Positions 9,254 to 22,281 of a DNA stretch of 64,000 nt are shown here, in pieces. Source of the stretch: Mesoplasma sp. JKS002658 (GTDB lineage: Bacteria; Bacillota_I; Bacilli_A; Mycoplasmatales; Mycoplasmataceae); the NCBI RefSeq assembly GCF_023566355.1, contig NZ_JAKNSW010000001.1, positions 62,001-126,000 on the forward strand, given 5' to 3'. The first letter of the stretch is position 1, and each line of letters begins with the position of its first letter. A program made the translations under genes and the position numbers. The notes under the pieces are model-generated. The model made no database searches. It had not been told where the DNA came from and was given only the letters and a program-made list of their open reading frames with translations.

Positions 9254-11446
9254 ATGATTGATTTTAACCAAGAATTGGAGCACTTGAATTCTCACCAATT
9301 AGCAGCAGTGGTTTATAATGATGGACCGTTGCGAATAATTGCAGGAGCAGGTTCGGGGAAAACTCGGGTAATTACAATGAAGATTGCCTATTTGGTTAAT
9401 AATCTTAACATTCCTAGCTGGAGAATTTTAGCTTTAACTTTCACAAACAAAGCTGCTAAAGAAATGCGCAATCGGGTGGAAGTAATTTTGGGCAATGACC
9501 AAAGAATTAATCCTTTTATTGCAACATTTCACTCTTTTTGTTACCGAGTATTACGTGAAGATGGAGAAGTAATTGGGTTAAAGAATCCTTTTTCGATTAT
9601 TGATACTGCTGATCAACGTACGCTAATTCGGAGAACTATTAAAGATTTGGGTATTGATCAAAAGAATTATCCTCGCGCAGAAAATGCTGCTTTAGAAATG
9701 ATTGAAGCTTGAAAAACTAACTTTATGGATGCTGCTGAAGCACAAAAAACTTCAGTTGATGAGCAAGAAAAAGATTTTAGTTTAGTCTACCAAGTTTATG
9801 AAAAGTATTTACAAGAAAATAATTATGTTGATTTTAATGATTTGCAACTAAAGACGTATCAGCTATTTACCACTGATGAACAAACCAGACAAAAGTGAGC
9901 CGATCGGTTTGACCATGTTTTAGTTGATGAATTTCAAGATACTAATGAATTACAATTTTCTCTAATCAAGATGCTAAGAAAAACTAATCCTGGCTTGACT
10001 GTGGTTGGCGATCCTGACCAAACCATTTATACATGACGGGGAGCTAGAGTAGAAATTATTTTAGACTTTGAAAAGAATTTTCCCAAAGCCAAGACGATTA
10101 TTTTAGATCGTAACTACCGCTCTACTAAACAAATTTTAGATTTAGCCAATGATTTTATTGATAATAATTTCAACCGAGAAAAAAAAGATATTTATACAGA
10201 CGTCACGGGAGTAACAGTGACTGTTCATGAAGTAACCACACAAAATAGTGAAGCAGAATATGTTGCTAAAACAATTAAAAAACTGATGAAAGAAAAACAG
10301 TATGAATACAGTGATTTCTTTGTTTTATACCGGATGAATGCTTGGTCAAGAGAATTTGAACATGTTTTTGATAATAACCATCTTCCTTACCAGTTAATCG
10401 GGGGGATTAAGTTTAGGGATCGTAAGGTGATTAAAGATGCGGTTGCTTATTTAAAGGCGGTGGCTTTGAACGATAATATCTCTGTAGAACGGATCCTACG
10501 CGCAACGCCAAAAATTGGTGAAGTAACGATTAGCAAGTTAATTAATTATGCAACAGTTAATGACATGTCAATCTTTACTTTGTTGACTGTTCATGATCAA
10601 GAAGCAGCACAAATTAGTAAACATTTAATCGGAATTAGTGACTTGTTAAGTAAAGGGCAAGCCAAATTTCAAGAAAATCTCCCTGTTGATGAATTGCTCC
10701 GCTTCTTATTAATTCAATCTGGATATGAATCAAGAGTGAAAACCTTGGCAAAAAATGACGAGGACATCGAAAATTTAAACGCTTTTTATGACCAATTAAA
10801 ACACTTTCATGACCAGTTTGATCCCCAATTCTATAACGAAACAAACCAAACATTAGCGTTTTTACAAGAAGAAGCTTTGGGAAGTGATGATGAAAGCGGA
10901 GTAGCTAATAAAGTTACCTTACTGACGATTCACGCTGCTAAAGGTTTGGAAAATAAAGTTGTCTTTGTCACTGGGAATAGTAGTGGAATTTTCCCTTCTA
11001 ATCGTACAATTGGTAATCCTGCTGCTTTAGAAGAAGAGCGTCGTGCGATGTATGTGGGTATGACTCGTGCTAAAGAACGATTGTACCTAACTTATGTTAA
11101 TGGTGAATATTCATTTATTACCAATCGTTCTTTAGAACCTTCGCGTTTTATTAAGGAATTAAATCCAGATTTATACGAACTTGAACAACCACTATCACTA
11201 CCATTAACAAATGCTTATAGTCGCACTTTTAGTCAATCAGATAATAAAAGTCGCACCAACTCTCAAGTTGCAAATTCAAATTCTGATCTTTTAAAAGTGG
11301 GCGATGTAATCGAACATGTGATGTTTGGTCAAGGAGTGGTTGTTAAAATTGTGAATAACAACCAGTACCAAATTGCGTTTAATAATCCAAGCTACGGGAT
11401 TAAAATTATCCCGATTAATTCTGTCGCAATTAAAAAGGTGGTTTAA
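9254..11446 (+). CDS. pcrA: ATP-dependent DNA helicase PcrA/UvrD
   Basis: A superfamily 1A 3'-5' helicase used in nucleotide excision repair and in clearing replication-transcription conflicts. The 730-residue protein carries Walker A GAGSGKT (residues 31-37), motif II DEFQDTNE, motif III GDPDQTIYTWRGA (a TGA Trp), motif V LTIHAAKGLE and motif VI YVGMTRAKERL. The C-terminal 45 residues (GDVIEHVMFGQGVVVK...) form the Tudor-like RNA-polymerase-binding module of PcrA. The start at 9254 is fixed by GAGG at 9242-9246 inside the end of the RDD gene. Confidence 0.95.
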
Positions 11447-11467
11447 AAAATCATTTTAATTGCTAAA

Positions 11468-11476
11468 TGCTATAAT
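11468..11476 (+). promoter_or_regulatory. extended -10 promoter of ptsH
   Basis: TGCTATAAT is a TGn-extended -10 element, 33 bases before the ptsH ATG. No convincing -35 is visible. The same 9-mer occurs before two tRNA clusters in this window. Confidence 0.65.
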
Positions 11477-11508
11477 AAAATTAGTTTAAAAGGAATGGAG
11501 ATTTCAAA

Positions 11509-11778
11509 ATGGCACAAAAATTTAACGCAACAATTGTTGATAAAGTTGGTTTACACGCTCGTCCTGCTTCTCAACTAGCGAAGGAAGCCTCTAAATACGA
11601 AGCTGATATCAAAATCAGTGTTGATGGAAAAAATGGTAATTTAAAATCAATCATGAACGTGATGGCTATGGCTATTAAAAGTGGTCAAGAAGTAGTGATT
11701 GAAGCTGATGGTCCTGATGAAGAACAAGCATTAGCAGGAATTAAAAAAGTAATGACTGATACTGGGTTAATCGGTTAA
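11509..11778 (+). CDS. ptsH: phosphocarrier protein HPr
   Basis: HPr relays phosphate from enzyme I to sugar-specific EII proteins in the PTS. The 89-residue protein has the active-site motif GLHARPA with His16 and the regulatory-site context LKSIMNVM with Ser47, so control by HPr kinase is possible. It is a single-gene unit, with its own extended -10 promoter and a terminator 14 bases after the stop. The strong AAAGGAATGGAG region upstream suggests high translation. Confidence 0.97.
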   Translation: MAQKFNATIVDKVGLHARPASQLAKEASKYEADIKISVDGKNGNLKSIMNVMAMAIKSGQEVVIEADGPDEEQALAGIKKVMTDTGLIG

Positions 11779-11791
11779 ACCTTACTGAGTA

Positions 11792-11818
11792 GAAAGCGCC
11801 TTTTAAAGGCCTTTTTTA
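11792..11818 (+). terminator. intrinsic terminator after ptsH
   Basis: The stem AAAG(C)GCCTT / AAGGCCTTT with a small bulge is followed by a T-run. Confidence 0.75.
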
Positions 11819-11846
11819 TTCTCAAAATCAAGAAATAATCAAATAA

Positions 11847-11906
11847 TGATAAAATAAGCAGGAAAGTTAGTTTTAAGTTAGCAAGGATCAATTTAAAATG
11901 TCCTTG
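11847..11906 (+). promoter_or_regulatory. promoter-like element and hairpin before CPBP gene
   Basis: TGATAAAAT at 11847-11855 is an extended -10 of a type that recurs at 52587 and 55688. Downstream, CAAGGA (11882) and TCCTTG (11901) form a hairpin in the about 100-base leader of the next gene. No T-run follows it. It may affect translation or stability of the leader. Confidence 0.4.
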
Positions 11907-11955
11907 TAATTATTGAGTTTATTTTTGATTAAAACAAAAAGAGGGGGAGTGGATA

Positions 11956-12981
11956 ATGAAGTCATTTTTTAATACTGGGTTTAATAATTATCTCAAACCC
12001 TTTTTAGCAAAATTACAACTTCCTTTGCGCAAGGTTAATCAAGATTATTCTTATCGGTTTTATCTTTATTCTTGAAAAACTGAAGGAATGATTTTTTTAA
12101 CCACTGCTTTGTTGATTCCGTTTCTCTTCTTATTTATTTTCCGTTTTGCTTTGAAAATGAGTACTGATGCTTCGGTTATCGGCAACAGTTATTTACAACT
12201 AATTTATTGAGCAATCACTTTAGTTTCATCAACAGTTGGTTTTTATCAGTTTTATCAACGTGATAAACAATTATTTTTAAGGTCAGGAACTTTTGTTTTT
12301 TATTGTTTTATTATAGTGCCAAACTTGATTTCGTTTGTCATAATCTTAATTGCCTCATTGGCAGGAGTTGATAATAATTCTCCTATTGCTCCGTTTTTAA
12401 CAATCTGAACTCAAATTCTTGCTGAAGTACTTGTTTTATACTTGGCATTTCATTACACTACTAATCTAAAAAACCGAATTCTAACTACTTTAAAAGAAAA
12501 TTGGGTGATGGTTTTAATTGTTGTGATTATTAGTGCAGCAGTATTTTTTGGTTTAGTTCAGGGTGCTTATCAAGCAATTTTTAAAAATACCCCCTTGTCC
12601 CTTAATAACCAATCGAATAATCAGCAAGGTTTAGAAGATGGACTTGAAACTGGACGCCCTCTTGTCTACCGGATTTTTTATGCATTTTCTCTCTTTGTTT
12701 TGACGATTCTTGTGGCACCTTTATGTGAAGAAATTGCGACAAGAAACGCATGGTTTGCAGGAGTTGGAAACAAAACCTTAGGTTTAATCACTACCGCGTT
12801 GTTTTTTGGGATTCTTCATACCCAAACTGGGGATGTTGAGCACATTTTAAACTATGTTTTAGCTGGGTTAATTTTGGGGAGTATTTTTCTTATCAGTCGG
12901 GGAAATGTAACTTATAATTGGCTAACCCATGCCACTTATAATTTAATTGTCTTGATTGTGATGTTTAGTCAAAAGTTTTAG
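11956..12981 (+). CDS. CPBP-family intramembrane glutamic/metalloprotease
   Basis: A 341-residue polytopic membrane protein. The last 90 residues carry the three CPBP (Abi, CAAX-protease-like) motifs in order: EEIATR (EExxxR), FFGILH (FxxxH) and HATYN (HxxxN). The N-terminal 190 residues hold about five hydrophobic segments. Bacterial members have been linked to bacteriocin immunity or proteolytic processing; nothing nearby indicates a substrate. GAGGGGGAG precedes the ATG. A pseudouridine synthase follows after 8 bases in the same transcription unit. Confidence 0.8.
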
Positions 12982-12989
12982 GAGTTATC

Positions 12990-13892
12990 ATGCAAGAATT
13001 TATTATTAAAGAAAACGATGCTAATCAGAGTGTCTTCAACTTTTTAAAGAAGGTTTATCAAACTACTCCCTTATCAGTAATCTATAAGTGGTTTAGAAAG
13101 AAAGAAATTAAGGTGAATAACCACCGGATTAATGACCAAAAACTCCAGTTGAAGGCGGGTGATGTGGTGGTTGTTTATGACACAAACCAACCCCTAAAAA
13201 GAACAGAGTTTAAGCAAGTAGATTATTCTTTATTAGAAGTGGTCTATAGTGATGAAAATATTTTAGTGGTCAATAAACCATTTAATATTGAAGTTCATTC
13301 TGAGTTTAACTTATCTTTAGATGCAATGGTGCGAAGTTATTTAGTTGACCATCACCAATACGATCCTGGTCAAGAACAAAGTTTTGTTGTTAGTCATGTC
13401 CACCGGTTGGATAAATTAACTGGTGGTTTAGTAATTTATGCTAAAAATAAACCCGCCCTAACCCAGTTGTTAAGTGCTATTAAGACCACCATTGAAAAAC
13501 AGTATGTTTTACATACTGCTCCAGGTTTTCAAGAGTTTTTAGATGCTCCTGGTTATGTTTATTATGACTCTGAAGCGCAAAAATCAGTTTTTAGTCCTAA
13601 AGAAAGTGATGCCCGGATGAAACCGTGCCACACTCAGTTTAAATTAATTAGCCAAAATAAAGATTTTAGTGTCGTCGAAGCTAGTTTAAAAACGGGAAGA
13701 AAACACCAAATTCGGGCAACGCTTGCTTATTATGGTTTTCCAATTATTAATGATTTTCGTTATCAAGGAAAGAAGATTAATAACCAAAGAATGATTTTTT
13801 TAAAGGCATACAAAATTATTTTTCACGGTTTAAATGAACCATTATTGTATTTAAATGAGAGAATAATAGAAATAGATCAAAACTTTAATTAA
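12990..13892 (+). CDS. RluA-family 23S rRNA pseudouridine synthase
   Basis: The 300-residue enzyme isomerises specific uridines in rRNA. Residues 1-65 form an S4-type RNA-binding domain (VIYKWFRKKEIKVN). The catalytic motif HRLDKLTGGLVIYAK follows near residue 140 with its Asp, and then the TGRKHQIRATLAYYGFPI block near the C-terminus. RluC/RluD-type enzymes share this layout; the exact target uridines cannot be assigned. It is tightly coupled to the CPBP gene upstream and followed after 25 bases by a flippase-like gene. Confidence 0.85.
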   Translation: MQEFIIKENDANQSVFNFLKKVYQTTPLSVIYKWFRKKEIKVNNHRINDQKLQLKAGDVVVVYDTNQPLKRTEFKQVDYSLLEVVYSDENILVVNKPFNIEVHSEFNLSLDAMVRSYLVDHHQYDPGQEQSFVVSHVHRLDKLTGGLVIYAKNKPALTQLLSAIKTTIEKQYVLHTAPGFQEFLDAPGYVYYDSEAQKSVFSPKESDARMKPCHTQFKLISQNKDFSVVEASLKTGRKHQIRATLAYYGFPIINDFRYQGKKINNQRMIFLKAYKIIFHGLNEPLLYLNERIIEIDQNFN

Positions 13893-13917
13893 GTGAAGTG
13901 TTAAAAAGGAGGGTGTG

Positions 13918-15915
13918 ATGAGTCAACAAGAACAGAATGCCAATGATAATTTGCATTTGCAAAGATCCAAGAAACAGAACCACCAAAATTTCACTGGAAC
14001 CCTAATCGGGGCTTCAATTTCTTTAATTAATGCGATTATTCAATTTATGATGATTTATTGAATTTTGAAAGCCTATGGGACAGAATTCAACGGATTTATT
14101 CGTCTTTCTGCAGCGCTTACAACAGTTGGAGGCACAACTGAAGGAGCCTTAGGAGTTTCGACTGTTGTTCTTTTAATGAAACCTTTACAGAACAATGACT
14201 TTATTACTGCTAATGAAATCTTTTCTACTAGTAAAAAACGTTATTCTAATGGAATGATTACCAACACAGTGATTATTGTTTTACTTTCAGTTCTTTATCC
14301 TTTGTGAATTGTAATTTCGCCTGTGCTGGTTAAGGGTAGTGGGGAGATTAACTTTTCAATGGTTTTAACCCAAGGAAAAGTACAGTTTATGACCGTACCT
14401 TTTTTTGAACTAATCTTTATCTTTTTATTTTTTGGCGTAAAAAACATTATTAGTGCTGGTTTTTTTGGCGCGTATGAAAACATTATTCAAGCTGACCAAC
14501 AAAACGGAACCAGAAGAGTAATTATTTTGTTCACTGATTTAGTGATTTATGGCGTCCTCTTTTACTTATTAAACATTACTACTAAGGGCGATTTACCAAT
14601 TAATCCGATTTTTCCGTTCATGATTCTTTTAGGATATGGACCCTTACGAGGGTTGCTAATTATGATTTATGTTAAACGGAATTACGAATGGTTAAAGTTT
14701 TATCCTGATTTTGATAATTTTCAACTCAAGAAGTCATCAGCAAAAATGTTTTCAATTTCGTTAGGAAGAACCTTATTGTTTAACACTGATATTTTTTTAG
14801 TAATGATTGTTTTGGGAGGGTATGGGTTGAGAACTTCATCAATGCTTTCTTTATACTTATTAATCGGGGTTAATACTCGTTTGATTATGACTAACTTTAT
14901 TACTTCGTTTCGTGAATATTTTGTTAGTGTCATTGTTAAAGACGGACGGTTGTACTGGGAATCATACTCTAAGTATGAACTCTATTTGTATGCGGTTTCT
15001 GCGTTTACGTTTGTACTTATGTCTATACTTAGTCCTTATTTGGTTTCAGCCTTGTACGGACCAATGGTGAATAAAGATTTTGAAAGTGTTACTACTAATG
15101 CTAGTCAAGCGGTTTTAAGTTTGAACCTAGCAGCATTAGAAAATGCTTATCAGTTTATGTTTAAAGGACCATCGTTTTCGATTATTTATGCCACTTCTAC
15201 TGCGTTTATTCTTTTAATTCAAGGACAATTTACCTTGGTTGAAGCTAAAGAACGTTCTGAACAGGTTTCTAAACCAACTACGATTATTGCAATCCTTTAT
15301 ATTGTTTTTGCCACGGCTCTCTCCTTGATTTTTTCTGTTCCCCAAACTGGTGATTATTTTATTCGGGACACTTTACTGATTTTTTATAGTACCAAGATTG
15401 TGTTTATGGCAGCACTATATGGGTATTTATGAGTAGAAAACTGAAAGAATGGTACTTATAATGCTAACTTACACTATATTATTCCTAACTTGTTGGCGTT
15501 TGCTATTCCCGTGTCATTAGGAGTGGTTGGAAACTTGTTCTTGTTTCAAACGCTTTATCCGATTGGTGAGATGAAAAGTTTGTGATCCTTGATTGTGGTG
15601 ATTTTACTTGTCATTGCTGGTGATTTAGTCGTTGTTATTATTTGTGCCCTCTCGATGCGACCAAAAGTGGCAGTCTTATTAATTTTAATGCTTCCGATTG
15701 TCAAACAGATTGTGGCCCGAACCAAGAATGAATCGCGCTATAAACGCTTAACTCAAGCAAATGTTGATGTTGCTAAAATCGGGAATAACAATTTAGTTTA
15801 TAGTGAACTTTCTACAACCATTCAACAAGAGGAGTACGATTTAGAGCGGATGAATGAGATTGATGAAGTCTTTCGTCCTAAAGTTTATAAACTAAAAAAC
15901 GATGAAGATGAATAA
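13918..15915 (+). CDS. MOP-superfamily flippase-like membrane protein
   Basis: The 665-residue protein has about 13-14 membrane segments in the arrangement of polysaccharide/lipid flippases. It opens with a hydrophilic N-terminus of 35 residues followed by LIGASISLINAIIQFMMIYW. Internal repeats such as RPxx-type loops are not clear, so the family is given at superfamily level only. A hydrophilic acidic tail of about 70 residues, DVAKIGNNNLVYSEL onward, is unusual. It could export a glycolipid made by the GT2 enzyme at 7397, but that is inference. A terminator follows 16 bases after the stop. Confidence 0.6.
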
Positions 15916-15931
15916 ATTGCTTCTTTAAGGT

Positions 15932-15957
15932 AAAAGGGATGGCAATCCCTTTTTTCT
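15932..15957 (+). terminator. intrinsic terminator
   Basis: Stem AAAAGGGAT / ATCCCTTTT with a 4-base loop, then a T-run. It ends the operon that began at 11956. Confidence 0.85.
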
Positions 15958-15974
15958 TTCGTGATTAATCAAAG

Positions 15975-17992
<2,018 letters not shown>

Positions 17993-18003
17993 AGGAGAAC
18001 GCA

Positions 18004-18531
18004 ATGAAGAAAAAAATTACTGAAATAATTAAAAATAACCATTGGGATGTTATTGCAGTTTCTTTGAAGGAAACTGGCGATACAATTTATCAAACATTTA
18101 GTAATGTTGATGATTTGATGGTATTTGTTGACCAGAATTTAGCAAAATATGAAGTTAGTTTGCTAGATCATGCTTTAGTTTTAAACCAAGAAACTAGAAA
18201 AACAACCCTAACCTTTAACTTTGTTTTTAATTCACCACAAAAGGAGTTAAGTGATGAATATCTTAAGAAGTTAGGTGATGACATTATGATTGAATTAAAA
18301 CCTGACGACGTTAGAGAAATTAAGCGAATTGAATCAAGTTTAAGAGAAAAGTTTTTGAAGGTATTAAGTATTAATACTGATGACATTCAAGCTCAATATT
18401 ATCCTTTTGATCAAGTTCATAGCTATCTGCGAAGTGATGAAGAAACTAAAACCATCGATCAAAGTGCGGTATTAGAGAATGCTCCAAGTCATGAAGGAGA
18501 TTATGTGACAATGGTTAGGGTGGTGAAATAA
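18004..18531 (+). CDS. gatC: GatC subunit with N-terminal extension
   Basis: The 175-residue protein sits where gatC is expected, 1 base before gatA. Its C-terminal half matches GatC: LKPDDVREIKRIESSLREKF, then a proline-poor linker, then SYLRSDEETKTID, VLENAPSHEGDYV (compare the MREDE...V..NAP.H..GY pattern of Bacillus GatC). Residues 1-90 (KKITEIIKNNHWDVIAVSLK...) are extra, since GatC is usually about 95-100 residues. The extension looks like a small alpha/beta segment and is not recognised. GatC braces GatA and GatB in the amidotransferase that turns Glu-tRNA(Gln) into Gln-tRNA(Gln). Confidence 0.75.
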   Translation: MKKKITEIIKNNHWDVIAVSLKETGDTIYQTFSNVDDLMVFVDQNLAKYEVSLLDHALVLNQETRKTTLTFNFVFNSPQKELSDEYLKKLGDDIMIELKPDDVREIKRIESSLREKFLKVLSINTDDIQAQYYPFDQVHSYLRSDEETKTIDQSAVLENAPSHEGDYVTMVRVVK

Positions 18532-18532
18532 A

Positions 18533-20002
18533 ATGAGTATTCAAAATAAAACGATTGTGCAACTTCACGAAGAGTTAGTAAATAAAACTACAACTGCTAC
18601 TAAAATTGTTGAAGAAGTCTTGATGATGATTAAAACCGATAAAAAAGACAACTTTTTGTTAGCATTTGATGAAACAAAAATGAAAAGTGTCGCTCAACAA
18701 ATTGATCAACAAGGAGTTGATCGACAAAACCTTTTAGCAGGGATTCCTTATTTTGCCAAAGACAACTTTTCCACTAAAGGTTTAACAACTACTGGTGGTT
18801 CAGCAATTTTAAAAAATTATATTCCTCCCTTTAATGCAACTGTGATTAATCTTTTAAACAATCAGCAGGCGCTGATGAGCGGAAAGAGTAACCTTGATGA
18901 ATTAGGAATGGGAGGAACAGGAACTTCATCAGCATTTGGAACTGTGCCTAACCCGTTAAATAAAAAGCACTTAGTGGGTGGGTCAAGTTCTGGTTCTGCT
19001 TATGGAGTAGCAAAAGGAATTGTTCCTTTTGCTTTGGGAAGTGATACAGGTGATTCAATTCGTAGACCAGCTTCTTTTGCTGGTATTGTTGGCTATAAAC
19101 CAACCTATGGAGCAATTTCGCGTTATGGAATGCTGCCTTATTCTCCTAGTTTAGATCACCCAGGTGTTTTGGCAAAAACAATTGAAGATAGTGCGATTGT
19201 AGCTGATGTGTTAGTCGAATTTGATCCTGCAGACTTTACTTCCTTAGCAGTAGAAAAGAAAGGGTTTTATCAAAACTTAAATAACTTTGATAAACAATTA
19301 ACTTTTGGTTATTTGACTAATGTTCACAACTTTTTACCACCTAATTTAAAAAAGAAATACGATGAACTTTATGCTTTGTTAAAAAAGAATGGGGTAATGG
19401 TTAAACCTTTAGAGTTTTCACAACCTTTACTTGAAGCCTTATCACCAGTTTATATGATGATTTCTTTTTCAGAAGCAGTTTCTAGTAATGCTAACTTGGC
19501 GGGGATTAATTTTGGTACTAGAGTGGAGGGGGATCGGTGAGAAGCGGTGATGAAAAACACCAGAACTACTAATTTTGGTAGTGTTGTTAAACGTCGGTTT
19601 TTAATTGGTTCTTTAAATTTACAAAAAGAAAACCAGGAAATTTATTTGCACAAAGCAAAGAAGGTGCGCCGCTTGATTTGTGAAGAAATCAATCAGGTTT
19701 TTCAAGAATGTGATTTGTTAATTATTCCACCTTCACAAACTGTTGCTCCTTTAATTGGTAATGGACAAGAGTTTGATGACAACCAAAATAACCAAACTGA
19801 ATACATTGATGACATTTTAACGTTAGGAAACTTTAGTGGAATTCCTTCAATTACGATTCCTTTTGTTGTTGATCACAACAAGATGCCAATTGGGATTAAT
19901 GTTAATGCTGCTGCTTGTGAAGATTTAAAGATGTTTCAAGGGGCGAAATATTTAGAAACAATGATTAAACAACTAGAAAGTCAGGTTTTAGATCATGAAT
20001 AA
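18533..20002 (+). CDS. gatA: Glu-tRNA(Gln) amidotransferase subunit A
   Basis: GatA is the amidase subunit; it releases ammonia from glutamine. The 489-residue protein has the catalytic Lys context PYFAKDNF, the amidase signature GGSSSGSAYG with the cis-Ser, and the nucleophile block GSDTGDSIRRPA. In the last block most homologues have TGGS; the Asp substitution is noted but the Ser is kept. One TGA (Trp) near residue 337 divides the frame under the standard code. It overlaps gatB by 8 bases, which suggests coupled translation. Confidence 0.95.
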
Positions 20003-21428
20003 TTTTGAAGTAATTATCGGGATTGAAAACCATGTTGAGTTGAAAACAAAATCAAAGATGTTTGGCCCTGGTCTGGTTGGTTTTGGTCAAACTCCCAACA
20101 GTCAGGTAAGTGAAGTTGATTTAGGTTATCCTGGAGCATTACCAAGTGTTAATCAAGAAGGAGTGAGGTTAGCAATTTTAGCTGCTCATGCTTTGAACAT
20201 GAAGATTGACTCGTTATTAACCTTTGACCGGAAGAATTATTTTTATCCTGATTTAGTTAAGGGTTTTCAAATTACCCAACAATTTAACCCAATCGGTCAA
20301 GACGGGTGGTTAGAAATTAGTTTAGATCCCGATTCAAACAAAAAAATTGCGATTCAACGTTTACATATTGAAGAAGATACTGCTCAACAAAAACACAGTC
20401 AAAACCTCACTTTGATTGACTATAATCGTAGTGGAATTGGGTTAATTGAAATTGTCACGCATCCAGTCTTGAGAAGTGCTCAAGAAGCAGTTGCTTATGT
20501 GGAAAAATTACGAGAAACACTTTTATTTTTGGGAGTCAGTGATGTCAAGATGAGTGAAGGGTCATTGCGATGTGATGTTAATGTTTCGCTACGTCCTATC
20601 GGTTCAGAAAAATATTCTCATAAAGTGGAAGTGAAAAACCTGAACTCGTTAGCGAACGTTAAAAAAGCAATTGAATTTGAAGTGAAACGACAAAGTGCTT
20701 TGCTAGTTCAAAACCTTGTGGTTGAACAAGAAACTCGTAGGTTTGATGAACAAAGTCAAACTACAGTCTCAATGCGGTCAAAAGCTGATGCTTTAGATTA
20801 TCGTTACTTTACTGAACCAAACCTATCACCAATCCAACTTGATGAGCAATGAATTGAAGAAATCATTAGCAATGCTCCAGAATTAGCTAGCAAAAAACGT
20901 GATCGTTATGAAGAAATGGGGTTAAGTGCAGAGACTATTAATACCTTAATGAGTTCGCTTGCTTTAGCTAACTTTTTTGAAGCAACTTTAGCATTAGTAA
21001 ACGATCCAATTAAAATTAGTAATTATCTTACTGGAGAAGTAATGGCGTTTTTAAACGAGCAAAACCAAGAAATCAACCAGATTAAGTTAACCCCAGCTAA
21101 TTTAGCTTCAATGGTGAAGTTATTAAACCAAGGAGTGATTTCTTCTAAACATGCTAAAACTATTTTAGAAATGATTTTAGTTGATGATCAAAAGATGCCA
21201 GAAGTAATTGTTGAAGAATTAAACTTAAAACTTATCAATGATTCTAAGGAAATTGAAGCGTTGTTAACTCCAATCATTGCTCAAAATCAAAGTGTGGTCG
21301 AACAATATTCACTTCGTCCTGAACGGGTATTAAAAACTTTAATGGGACAACTCATGAAAGTAACTCAAGGTAATGTTAATCCTGATCTTGCCAACCAAAT
21401 TATTTTAAAGTTGTTAACTAAAGCTTAA
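19995..21428 (+). CDS. gatB: Asp/Glu-tRNA amidotransferase subunit B
   Basis: GatB binds the misacylated tRNA and activates its carboxylate before ammonia transfer. The 477-residue protein shows the family start EVIIGIENHVELKTKSKMF and the block SVSEVDLGYPGALPSVN-type (here QVSEVDLGYPGALP). It also has LIEIVTHP, SEGSLRCDVNVSLRP and the YRYFTEPNL motif. The C-terminal 140 residues form the helical YqeY-like tail domain. A terminator shared with ktrA lies 6 bases after the stop. Confidence 0.96.
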
Positions 21429-21434
21429 AGATAG

Positions 21435-21467
21435 AAAAACACCAGTCAGTTTAGACTGGTGTTTTTT
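21435..21467. terminator. bidirectional terminator between gatB and ktrA
   Basis: A 13-base stem (AAAAACACCAGTC / GACTGGTGTTTTT) with a 6-base loop has an A-run on one side and a T-run on the other. It works for both strands. Its right arm and part of the loop encode the last four codons and stop of ktrA. Confidence 0.9.
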
Positions 21468-22203
21468 CAGTTCTGGTTTCATTGCTAGTTGGTGGCGTTC
21501 CTTGAATCTTATTAACAATATCATTAATAATATTAGAAGCAGCAAACAAGGTAATGATGTCATCTTCTTTTAAGATGGTATTTTCATCAGGAAGGAAAAC
21601 TTTACCAGCTCTTCGGATTTGAATAATATTAAAGTCTTTGGAGTTAACTAAGTTTAACTCATCAAGGGTGCGACTAAAAACACTAGGATTTTTTACTACC
21701 ACTACAGTTGAGAAGTAATCATCACTTGAAGATTGGATATCAATGTTGACATCGATATCATAAACTAATCGACTTCCCACTGTGTTTCCCGCAATTGCAT
21801 CAGGGGTAATAATTTGGTTATCAACCAGTCCAATTGCTTTTAAGATGCGGCGATGTCTTTCATCACGAGCTCGAGAAATAATGTTCTTAACACCTAAGTC
21901 TAAAAGGTTTAGAACAGTAATTAAAGAAGTTTCCATCGTACTTCCAAATCCAACCACAACTCCATCAAAACTTTTAATCGCATTCTTTTCTAACGCTGAC
22001 TTGTTGGTCGCATCCAAAATAACTTTGTCAATTTGATCATAATCAGATAAATTCAGGTCCAAACGTTGTTTGTCATTGTCAAACACGGTGACTTTTTGGC
22101 GTTTTTCTAGCAAAGTTTGAATCACAACTAAACTAAAGTTGGAAGCTCCTAGGATCGCAAAATTTTTCTTTCTGGGCACTGGTTCAAACCTCAACATTCT
22201 CAC
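21451..22203 (-). CDS. ktrA: K+ uptake regulatory subunit KtrA
   Basis: KtrA forms a cytosolic octameric ring that gates KtrB in response to ATP/ADP and c-di-AMP. The 250-residue frame contains an RCK-N (Rossmann) domain with FAILGASNFSLVV, then IDKVILDATN and GVVVGFGSTMETS, and an RCK-C domain over the last 90 residues. GASNFS departs from the usual GxGxxG. Start options are GTG at 22203 or ATG at 22197. A TATAAT on the minus strand at 22212-22207 would put the transcript start near 22200, which favours the ATG and an almost leaderless mRNA. It is divergent from ktrB. Confidence 0.85.
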   Translation of the reverse strand: MRMLRFEPVPRKKNFAILGASNFSLVVIQTLLEKRQKVTVFDNDKQRLDLNLSDYDQIDKVILDATNKSALEKNAIKSFDGVVVGFGSTMETSLITVLNLLDLGVKNIISRARDERHRRILKAIGLVDNQIITPDAIAGNTVGSRLVYDIDVNIDIQSSSDDYFSTVVVVKNPSVFSRTLDELNLVNSKDFNIIQIRRAGKVFLPDENTILKEDDIITLFAASNIINDIVNKIQGTPPTSNETRTEKTPV

Positions 22204-22274
22204 TATATTATACCTATATAACTTTTGTTATTGTATAATGATAAAAGTAATTTTCTTATTTCCCCCTAAGGAGG
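22204..22274. promoter_or_regulatory. overlapping divergent ktrA/ktrB promoter region
   Basis: Minus-strand TATAAT (22212-22207) faces ktrA and plus-strand TATAAT (22234-22239) faces ktrB. The -35 region of the plus promoter falls on the minus -10. The ktrB side has the strong site TAAGGAGG at 22267-22274; the ktrA side has none of that quality. Confidence 0.55.
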
Positions 22275-22281
22275 CTTTTGC

